Origin: Halomonas rhizosphaerae
GTDB lineage: Bacteria > Pseudomonadota > Gammaproteobacteria > Pseudomonadales > Halomonadaceae
Length of the DNA: 64,000 bases
Direction: 5' to 3'
NCBI RefSeq assembly: GCF_030010555.1
Contig: NZ_JASCQP010000007.1
Span: 124,001 to 188,000 of the forward strand
In this document: one piece after another, positions 36,540 through 42,665 of the stretch
How the letters are laid out: every line of letters begins with the position of its first letter
How positions within the stretch are numbered: position 1 is the stretch's first letter
The notes under the pieces: model-generated
Seen by the model: only the letters and a program-made list of their open reading frames with translations
The model's database searches: none
What the model was told of the DNA's origin: nothing
Translations under genes and position numbers: made by a program

Positions 36540-39050
36540 TCAAGCAGGGCGCAGCTGGCCGCGCTCTTCGGTCACGATGATGTCCGGGTCCGGGCGACTG
36601 TCGTTGACGAAGCTGCGGAAGCGCTTGAGCTTCTCCGGGTCGTCGATGGCATTGGCCCACTCGCACTGGTAGGTGTCGATGACGCTCTGCATCTGGCGCT
36701 CCAGCGCCTCGCCTATCCCCAGGCGGTCGTCGATGACCACCTCCTTGAGGTAGTCCAGGCCGCCTTCCAGGTTCTCGCGCCACACCGAGGTGCGCTGCAG
36801 GCGGTCGGCGGTGCGCACGTAGAACATCAGGAAGCGGTCGATGAGCTGGACCAGCCGCTCGTCGTCGAGGTCGGTGGCGAAGAGCTCGGCATGGCGTGGG
36901 CGCATCCCGCCGTTGCCGCAGACGTAGAGGTTCCAGCCGTGCTCGGTGGCGATGACGCCGATGTCCTTGCCCTGGGCCTCGGCGCACTCCCGGGTGCAGC
37001 CGGAGACGCCGAACTTGAGCTTGTGGGGCGAGCGCAGGCCCTTGTAGCGATGCTCGAGCCGGATCGCCATGCCCACGCTGTCCTGCACGCCATAGCGACA
37101 CCAGGTGCTGCCCACGCAGGACTTCACCGTGCGCAGCGACTTGGCGTAGGCGTGGCCGGTCTCGAAGCCGGCGTCGAGCAGTTCGCTCCAGATCTCCGGG
37201 AGATCCTCCAGGCGGGCGCCGAACAGGTCGATGCGCTGTCCGCCGGTGACCTTGGTGTAGAGGTCGTACTTCTGCGCCACCTTGCCCAGCACCACCAGCT
37301 TGTCCGGGGTGATCTCGCCGCCGGGCACCCTGGGCACCACCGAATAGGTGCCGTTCTTCTGCATGTTGGCCATGAAGGTGTCGTTGGTGTCCTGCAGCGG
37401 GATATGGGCGGCATCGGTGATCGGCTCGTTGAAGCAGGAGGCCAGTATCGAGGCCACCGCCGGCTTGCAGATATCGCAGCCCAGGCGATGGGTCGCCGGG
37501 TTGCCGTGCGCCGCCATCAGCTCGCCGAAGGTCTTGATGCCTTCCACGCGGACGATGTCGAAGAGCTCCTGGCGGGTATGGGCGAAGTGCTCGCAGATCG
37601 AGCGGTCGACCGCCACGCCGCGTCGCTCCAGTTCGTGCTCCACGACGCTCTTGAGCAGGGCCGTGCAGCCCCCGCAGCCGGTGCTGGCCTTCGTCTCGCC
37701 CTTGATCGCGGCGAGATCCCCGGCCCCGCCATCGATGCTGGCGCAGATATCGCCCTTGGTGACGTTGTGGCAGGAACAGAGGGTGGCCGTCTCGGGCAGG
37801 GCATCCGGCCCCAGCGTCGGGGCACCTTCGCTGCTGGGCAGGATCAGCGAGGCCGGGTCCTCGGGAAGGTCAAGGCCGTTGCTGTAGTACTGCAGCAGGG
37901 TATCGTACACGCTGTTGTCGCCCACCAGCATGGCGCCGACCAGGCGCCTGCCGTCGCCGGAGACCACCAGCTTGCGGTACTGCTGCTTGAGCTGGTCGAG
38001 GTAGCGGAACACCCGGGCTCCAGGCGTCCGGTCGCCGTGGGCGTCGCCGATCGCCCCCACGTCGACACCCAGCAGCTTGAGCTTGGTGCTCATGTCGGCA
38101 CCGCGGAAGCTCTCGCCCTCGCTGCCGAGCAGGGTGTCGGCGGCCACCTTGGCCATCTGGTAGCCGGGGGCGACCAGGCCGAAGATGCTGTTGTTCCAGA
38201 GCGCCACCTCGCCGATGGCCAGGATCGCCGGGTCGCTGGTCAGGCAGCGGTCGTCGATCACCACGCCGCCGCGCTCGCCCATCTCCAGGGCGCTGTCCCG
38301 GGCCAGTTCGTCACGCGGGCGGATGCCGGCGGAAAAGACGATCAGGTCGGCCTCCAGCACCTTGTCGTCCTGGAAGACCATGCGGTGGCCGGCGTCCAGT
38401 CCATCCTCGATGCGCTGGGTGGCCCGGTCGGTGTGGACCTGCACGCCCAGGGCCTCGATCTTCTCGCGCAGCAGCTCGCCCCCTTCGCCGTCGACCTGCA
38501 TGGGCATCAGGCGCGGCGCGAACTCCACCACGGCGGTCTCCAGGTTCAGGCCGCGCAGGGCATTGGCCGCCTCCAGCCCCAGCAGGCCGCCGCCCACCAC
38601 CACCCCGGTCGAGGCGCGCTCGGCGGCGGCGCGTATGGCATCCAGGTCGTCCAGGGTGCGGTAGACCAGGCAGCCCGGACGATCGCTGCCGGGCATCGGC
38701 GGCACGAAGGGATAGGAGCCGGTGGCCAGCACCAGGCGGTCGTAGGGGGTGCGGCCCTGGGCGGTCACCACGTCCCCGGCGTCACGGTCGATGGCGGTCA
38801 CGGCCTCCGAGAGGCGCAGCTCGATGCCGTTGGCGGCATACCAGTCGACGTCGGAGAGGGCCAGGTCGTCGGCATCGCGTCCGGTGAAGTACTCCGAGAG
38901 ATGGACCCGGTCGTAGGCGCGGTGACGCTCCTCGCCGAAGACGGTGATGGCGTAGCGCGCCGTGGCACCGCGCTCGATGAGCTGCTCGACCAGGTGGTGG
39001 CCGACCATGCCGTTACCGATGATGATCAGGTGTTGCTTGGGTGTGTTCAT
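36540..39050 (-). CDS. nirB: Nitrite reductase (NADH) large subunit
   Basis: An 836-residue flavo-sirohaem protein. The N-terminal FAD/NAD module has IIGNGMVGHHLVEQL and VVGGGLLGLEAANAL. BFD-type [2Fe-2S] segments follow with CSCHNVTKG and GCGGC near residue 460. The sirohaem/[4Fe-4S] domain has SCVGSTWCRYG and SGCTRECAEAQGKD supplying four cysteines. It reduces nitrite to ammonium with six electrons from NADH. Its start overlaps the preceding flavoprotein stop by ATGA. The operon's leader attenuator suggests nitrate/nitrite induction. Confidence 0.95.
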   Translation of the reverse strand: MNTPKQHLIIIGNGMVGHHLVEQLIERGATARYAITVFGEERHRAYDRVHLSEYFTGRDADDLALSDVDWYAANGIELRLSEAVTAIDRDAGDVVTAQGRTPYDRLVLATGSYPFVPPMPGSDRPGCLVYRTLDDLDAIRAAAERASTGVVVGGGLLGLEAANALRGLNLETAVVEFAPRLMPMQVDGEGGELLREKIEALGVQVHTDRATQRIEDGLDAGHRMVFQDDKVLEADLIVFSAGIRPRDELARDSALEMGERGGVVIDDRCLTSDPAILAIGEVALWNNSIFGLVAPGYQMAKVAADTLLGSEGESFRGADMSTKLKLLGVDVGAIGDAHGDRTPGARVFRYLDQLKQQYRKLVVSGDGRRLVGAMLVGDNSVYDTLLQYYSNGLDLPEDPASLILPSSEGAPTLGPDALPETATLCSCHNVTKGDICASIDGGAGDLAAIKGETKASTGCGGCTALLKSVVEHELERRGVAVDRSICEHFAHTRQELFDIVRVEGIKTFGELMAAHGNPATHRLGCDICKPAVASILASCFNEPITDAAHIPLQDTNDTFMANMQKNGTYSVVPRVPGGEITPDKLVVLGKVAQKYDLYTKVTGGQRIDLFGARLEDLPEIWSELLDAGFETGHAYAKSLRTVKSCVGSTWCRYGVQDSVGMAIRLEHRYKGLRSPHKLKFGVSGCTRECAEAQGKDIGVIATEHGWNLYVCGNGGMRPRHAELFATDLDDERLVQLIDRFLMFYVRTADRLQRTSVWRENLEGGLDYLKEVVIDDRLGIGEALERQMQSVIDTYQCEWANAIDDPEKLKRFRSFVNDSRPDPDIIVTEERGQLRPA

Positions 39051-40381
39051 GCGGCCTCCTTGACGGGGCGGTCCTGGGTGTCGAAATCGGTGTCGAGGTC
39101 GTGGGCATCGAGCAGGGCGTCGGCATCGGCCGCACCGAGCAGCAGGGCCCGGCGACAGGGGCCGAGATCGCGGCCCGCCTGGGCCTGGCCGAACAGCCAG
39201 GGGCCCATGGCGGTGTCGCCGTAGAGGACGGCGCCCTCGAGTCGGCCGTCACGCAGCAGCAGTCGGCGGTAGTCGCCCTGCACGGGGTCGTGGTAGGCGA
39301 GCACCTCGTGGCCGGCGTCAGGATCGATGGGGCCGAAGGCAAACAGCGAGATGCCGCCGATCTTGAGCCTGGTGGCGCTGGGCCTTTCCTCGTAGCGGGC
39401 CCCCTCGGCGGGATTGGCCCCCAGCTGCTCGGCGAGCACCTCGACCTGGCGCCAGATCGGCTCCACCAGCCCGTAGGTGGTGCCCTCGAACTGGCAGCAC
39501 TCGCCCAGGGCGTGGATCGCCGAGTCGCTGGTGGTGAGATGGCCATCCACCTCGATGGCGCGCTGCGTGGCGAGGCCAGCCTCACGGCCCAACTCGGCGT
39601 TGGGGGTGATGCCGGTGGCGATCACCACGCCGTCGGCGGCCAGACGCTTTCCGTCGGCGAGGCGCACTCCGGTTACCCGGCCGTGGTGGTCGCCCTCGAT
39701 CGCTGCCAGCTGTGCGCCGGTGTGGATGGCCAGGCCGCGACGAGTGAGCTCGGCCTCCAGCAGGCCGGCGGCGGTGGCATCGAGCTGGCGATTCATGAGC
39801 TGCGCGGAGCGCTGCAGCACGCTGACCGCCAGGCTGCCCGTGCCCTGGCGGCACGCGGCCTCTCCGCGTTTGCGCAGTCCCTCCGCGGCTTCCAGGCCGA
39901 GCAGCCCCCCGCCGATCACCACGACCCGGCCGCCACGCTCGGCGACGCCTGCCAGGGCCTCGGCGTCGTCGAGGTCACGGAAGCCGTGGACGCCCGACAG
40001 CTCGATGCCGGGCACCGCCGGCATGGCCGGGCGCGAGCCGGTGGCCAGCACCAGACGCTGGTAATCGAGGGCACGACCGGCATCGGTGGTCAGCCGGCGC
40101 GCCGTGCGATCGATGGACGTGACCCGTTCGCCGAGCACCAGCTCGATGCCCTGCTCGGCGTACCACTCGGCCTTGCGCAGGATGAGGGCCTCGCGCTCCA
40201 TCTCGCCGGCCAGCCAGGGCGAGAGCAGGATGCGGTTGTAGGCGGCGGTGGCCTCGTCGCCGACTACGGTGATCCGTGCCGGGCGGTCCGGTCGCTTGAG
40301 CAGGGCTTCGACCAGCCGGTGGCCGGCCATGCCGTTGCCGATGATCACCAGGTGTTCGGTCTCGGGCGGGGCTGGGTACAT
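39047..40381 (-). CDS. NAD(P)H:FAD oxidoreductase resembling the NirB N-terminus (NasB-like)
   Basis: A 444-residue pyridine nucleotide-disulphide oxidoreductase-type flavoprotein. FAD motif LVIIGNGMAGHRLVEALL is near residue 11 and NAD motif VVVIGGGLLGLEAAEGL is mid-protein; ATGITPNAELG and a C-terminal NirB-like domain follow. It is homologous to the first half of NirB next door but lacks BFD, sirohaem and Fe-S motifs. In assimilatory clusters such a protein usually passes NAD(P)H electrons to the nitrate reductase catalytic subunit; that role is inferred. The ATG at MYPAPPETEHLVIIG follows a GGAGGT site and lies directly after the leader terminator. An upstream in-frame start would sit inside that terminator and is rejected. 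Confidence 0.82.
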   Translation of the reverse strand: MYPAPPETEHLVIIGNGMAGHRLVEALLKRPDRPARITVVGDEATAAYNRILLSPWLAGEMEREALILRKAEWYAEQGIELVLGERVTSIDRTARRLTTDAGRALDYQRLVLATGSRPAMPAVPGIELSGVHGFRDLDDAEALAGVAERGGRVVVIGGGLLGLEAAEGLRKRGEAACRQGTGSLAVSVLQRSAQLMNRQLDATAAGLLEAELTRRGLAIHTGAQLAAIEGDHHGRVTGVRLADGKRLAADGVVIATGITPNAELGREAGLATQRAIEVDGHLTTSDSAIHALGECCQFEGTTYGLVEPIWRQVEVLAEQLGANPAEGARYEERPSATRLKIGGISLFAFGPIDPDAGHEVLAYHDPVQGDYRRLLLRDGRLEGAVLYGDTAMGPWLFGQAQAGRDLGPCRRALLLGAADADALLDAHDLDTDFDTQDRPVKEAA

Positions 40382-40403
40382 GATCAGGCACCTCCGGTGC
40401 GAC

Positions 40404-40459
40404 AAAAAAAGAAGACGCCTCGGTGCTGCCCCGGCATCGGGGAGCACTGAGACGTCTTC
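40404..40459 (-). terminator. Leader terminator (attenuator) of the nir operon
   Basis: On the RNA strand GAAGACG near 40459 and CGTCTTC near 40411 close a nearly continuous stem of about 20 bp, with GTGCT/AGCAC and CCCC/GGGG inside, followed by seven Ts (40410-40404). It lies only 22 bases before the flavoprotein start codon, so it must be read through for expression. GAC-GAAGAC-GTC, a small hairpin that would use the terminator's 5' arm, could form the competing antiterminator. Confidence 0.8.
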
Positions 40460-40469
40460 GTCCAGGAGG

Positions 40470-40489
40470 GGCAATCACCGTTGATCGCC
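40470..40489 (-). promoter_or_regulatory. Hexaloop hairpin in the nir operon leader (candidate NasT/ANTAR target)
   Basis: RNA-strand GGCGATC-AACGGT-GATTGCC: seven pairs (one G-U) and a six-base loop with A1 and G4, the ANTAR loop rule. It lies just upstream of the leader terminator, as P1 hairpins do in nas-type attenuators. NasT encoded 1.2 kb upstream is the expected ligand. Confidence 0.65.
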
Positions 40490-40512
40490 GCTATGACTCA
40501 AGGAGTAACAAG

Positions 40513-40534
40513 AACCCGGCCAGAAGGCCGGGTT
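40513..40534 (-). terminator. Terminator after nasTS
   Basis: AACCCGGCC and GGCCGGGTT form a 9-bp stem with a four-base loop, followed on the minus strand by CTTGTT. It lies 84 bases beyond the nasS stop and separates nasTS from the attenuated nir leader. Confidence 0.65.
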
Positions 40535-40617
40535 TGTGGTATTACTTTTTGTATTTCAACAAGATGGCGGTTTCTGCGTGAGGGGTGAGATCACCGCGCG
40601 CGGGCCCTGGCTGCACA

Positions 40618-41661
40618 TCACTGGTGCAGGGCGGCATCGAAATGCACGGCGGTGTGGCACTCGTGCAGGGTGCGGACATCGAGCGAACGCCCCCTGTCGT
40701 GCAGGTGGGTGTGCAACGCCTCGGCGATCCGGCCCATGGCCTCGACGTCGGGGCGCAGGAGGTCGCCACCGTAGAGGCGCTGGCGAATGGGGCCCTTCCC
40801 CTCGGGCAGGCTGCCGAGATGGCTGACCGAGCGATCCAGGTAAGGCGGCAGCGCCAGCCAGTCTCGGGCCTGGCGACGGTGGTCTGGGGTCTCGGCGAGC
40901 CAGTCGCCGGCGTTTTTCAGCGCGCGCAGCAGGGCGCCGAGCGTGGCCGGGTAGCGTCGTGCCCAGGAGCGGGTCACGCCCAATACCTTCTCGGGGTGGT
41001 CGGGCCACAGCTGGGCGCCGCTGGCCACCAGCCGGCCGACCCCCTCGTGCTCGGCGAGGCTGCCCCAGGGTTCGCCGACGCAGAAACCGTCGATCTGCCC
41101 CTCGCGCAGGGCGGCAACCATGCGCGGCGGTGGCAGGGCGATCAGGTCGACGTCACGATCGGCGGCGAGCCCGCCCAGGGCCAGCCAATCGCGCAGCAGG
41201 AAATGCTGGCAGGAGAAGGGGTAGACCATGGCCAGGCGGGGCCGCGCCACGTGGGGATGGCGGGCCAGCCACTCGCCCAGGGCGCGGGCGCTGCCCGCCG
41301 GGTCGTCGCCCAGTGCCGCACCGCTCTGCTCACACAGCCGCGAGGAGAGCACGAGGGTGTTGCCGTTATGGCTGAGGGTGGCGGGTGCCAGGGTGTCGCA
41401 GGGGGCGCGTTCCATGCCCAGGCTCATGGCGAGCGGCAGGGGCGCGAGCATGTGAGCGCCGTCGAGCAGGCCGGCCGCGACCTTGTCGCGCAGCGTCGAC
41501 CAGGCGTTCTCCCGTGACAGCGTGACCTCCAGGCCCTGCTCGGTGAAGAAGCCCTGCTCCCGGGCCACGATCAGCAGAACCGCATCGACCAGCGGGATGA
41601 AGCCGAGCGTCAGATGCTCGAGTTCCGGTGTCGTGGCAGACGACATGGTGGTGTCCCTCAT
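40618..41661 (-). CDS. nasS: Cytoplasmic nitrate/nitrite sensor NasS (NrtA/CmpA-like)
   Basis: A 347-residue NrtA/CmpA/SsuA-type binding protein without a signal peptide, as expected for NasS. Recognisable parts are LTLGFIPLVDAVLLIVAREQGFFTEQGLEVTLSREN, DGAHMLAPLPLAMSLGM, IDGFCVGEPWGSLAEHEGVG and a C-terminal region ending PYLDRSV. NasS holds the ANTAR protein NasT inactive and releases it when nitrate or nitrite binds. It overlaps nasT by ATGA, giving the usual coupled nasTS pair. I use the overlapping ATG; a second ATG five codons later is possible. Confidence 0.88.
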   Translation of the reverse strand: MRDTTMSSATTPELEHLTLGFIPLVDAVLLIVAREQGFFTEQGLEVTLSRENAWSTLRDKVAAGLLDGAHMLAPLPLAMSLGMERAPCDTLAPATLSHNGNTLVLSSRLCEQSGAALGDDPAGSARALGEWLARHPHVARPRLAMVYPFSCQHFLLRDWLALGGLAADRDVDLIALPPPRMVAALREGQIDGFCVGEPWGSLAEHEGVGRLVASGAQLWPDHPEKVLGVTRSWARRYPATLGALLRALKNAGDWLAETPDHRRQARDWLALPPYLDRSVSHLGSLPEGKGPIRQRLYGGDLLRPDVEAMGRIAEALHTHLHDRGRSLDVRTLHECHTAVHFDAALHQ

Positions 41662-42257
41662 GACAATGACCCCTTGTCCAGGTGCTCCAGGATATCGATG
41701 ACGCTGTCGGCCACCTTGGCGATGCGCTGGCCACGGTCCATGGCGATCTTGCGCAGCATACGGTAGGCCTGCTCCTCGTCGCAGTCCTGGTGCTTCATCA
41801 AGAGTCCCTTGGCGCGCTCGATGCGCTTGCGGTCGCTGAGCTGGTTGCGCACCTTGTCGAGCTCCTGGCGCATCGATTGAAAGGCGTCGAAGCGGGCGAT
41901 GGCGACCTCGATGATCGCCTTGACCCGGCCGGGGACCAGGCCGTCGACCACGTAGGCGCTGACCCCGGACTCGAGCGCCGCCTGCATGGTCTCGGGGTCG
42001 TGCTGGTCGGCGAAGAACACCACTGGACGGGGGTTCTCGCGGTTGAGTATCGCCATGCTGTCGAGGGTGTCGCGGTCGGGCGATTCCATATCGATGATCA
42101 CCACGTCGGGTTGGTGACGGGCGACCATCTCGTTGAGGCTGGCCGGGCCTTGGAGCCGACAGGCCACTTCGTGACCTTCCTGGGCCAGGGCCTCCTCGAC
42201 CATGGCGGCGCGCACGAGTTCGTCGTCGACCAGCAGGATCTTCAGGGGTGGGGGCAT
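41658..42257 (-). CDS. nasT: ANTAR-domain antiterminator NasT
   Basis: A 199-residue protein with an atypical receiver domain (ILLVDDELVRAAMVEEAL, VVIIDMESPD) and a C-terminal ANTAR RNA-binding domain (RIERAKGLLMKHQDCDEEQAYRMLRKIAMDRGQRIAKVADSVID). NasT binds hexaloop hairpins in leader RNAs and prevents termination when released by NasS. Matching leaders are seen before the nir operon, nasA and possibly narK. The ATG giving MPPPLKILLVDD is selected, removing 17 upstream codons that lack family resemblance. A sigma54-like promoter lies about 40 bases upstream. Confidence 0.92.
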   Translation of the reverse strand: MPPPLKILLVDDELVRAAMVEEALAQEGHEVACRLQGPASLNEMVARHQPDVVIIDMESPDRDTLDSMAILNRENPRPVVFFADQHDPETMQAALESGVSAYVVDGLVPGRVKAIIEVAIARFDAFQSMRQELDKVRNQLSDRKRIERAKGLLMKHQDCDEEQAYRMLRKIAMDRGQRIAKVADSVIDILEHLDKGSLS

Positions 42258-42296
42258 GGTGACATCGCTCGTCGTTTGGCGTCTGACCCACCTGCA

Positions 42297-42312
42297 AGCA
42301 AGATGCATTCCA
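42297..42312 (-). promoter_or_regulatory. Sigma54-like promoter of nasTS
   Basis: Minus strand TGGAAT-GCATC-TTGCT keeps the essential GG (-24) and GC (-12) 12 bases apart and a perfect TTGCT, but TGGAAT replaces TGGCAC. The predicted start is about 30 bases before the nasT ATG. The NtrC-like site at 42378-42394 lies 66 bases or more upstream. Confidence 0.5.
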
Positions 42313-42377
42313 GATTCGCCTTTTGCCGGCGGGGGAGCCGCCCTGGCGGTGCGGCGACACCCCGGGGCGTCTCATGC

Positions 42378-42394
42378 TGCACTGCAGTGGTGCG
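42378..42394. promoter_or_regulatory. NtrC-type binding site
   Basis: TGCACT-GCAG-TGGTGCG matches the NtrC consensus TGCACYN4TGGTGCA at all but the last base. It lies between divergent nasT and nasA, about 110 bases before the nasA -24 element and 66 before the nasT one. A degenerate second copy with one extra spacer base (GCACT-TGCCC-GGGTGC) follows at 42397-42412. Confidence 0.7.
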
Positions 42395-42503
42395 GGCACT
42401 TGCCCGGGTGCGTCGCGACTGGTGCAGGCGGGGCGCCCATGACGCGCTGCGAGCGTCCCGCCGGGCAGGGCAACCGATCAAGATGACGAGGGTTTTCGTG
42501 GCC

Positions 42504-42519
42504 TGGCACATGGCTTGCT
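42504..42519 (+). promoter_or_regulatory. Sigma54 promoter of nasA
   Basis: TGGCAC-ATGGC-TTGCT is a complete consensus match with GG and GC 12 bases apart. Transcription should begin near 42530 and give a leader of about 135 bases that begins with the hairpins described next. Together with the NtrC site it indicates nitrogen-limitation control. Confidence 0.85.
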
Positions 42520-42538
42520 TGGGGTAAAAGCAACAACC

Positions 42539-42622
42539 GGGGGTGGCCAGGTGGTCATCCCCGCGGCAGACGGCAACGACGCCCACCTGCGCCTTCCCAT
42601 CCGGGACGACGCGGTGGGCGTC
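42539..42622 (+). promoter_or_regulatory. Attenuator leader of nasA
   Basis: A first hairpin pairs GGGGGTGGCC (42539-42548) with GGTCATCCCC (42553-42562). A small second one, GGC-AACGAC-GCC (42572-42583), has a hexaloop with A1 and G4. A terminator-like stem joins GACGCCCACC (42578-42587) and GGTGGGCGTC (42613-42622), with inner pairs GCG/CGC and TCCC/GGGA, then TTCGTTTGG. The second hairpin shares bases with the terminator's 5' arm, so the two exclude each other, as in NasT/NasR antitermination. Confidence 0.6.
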
Positions 42623-42665
42623 TTCGTTTGGCCGCCCATTCCCGGCTAGCCTCGAGGAGGTCGAC

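Noticed and set aside
36201..39224. 1007-codon plus-strand open frame over nirD and nirB
   Set aside because: Shadow of nirB, which has all cofactor motifs. The mirror product has none.
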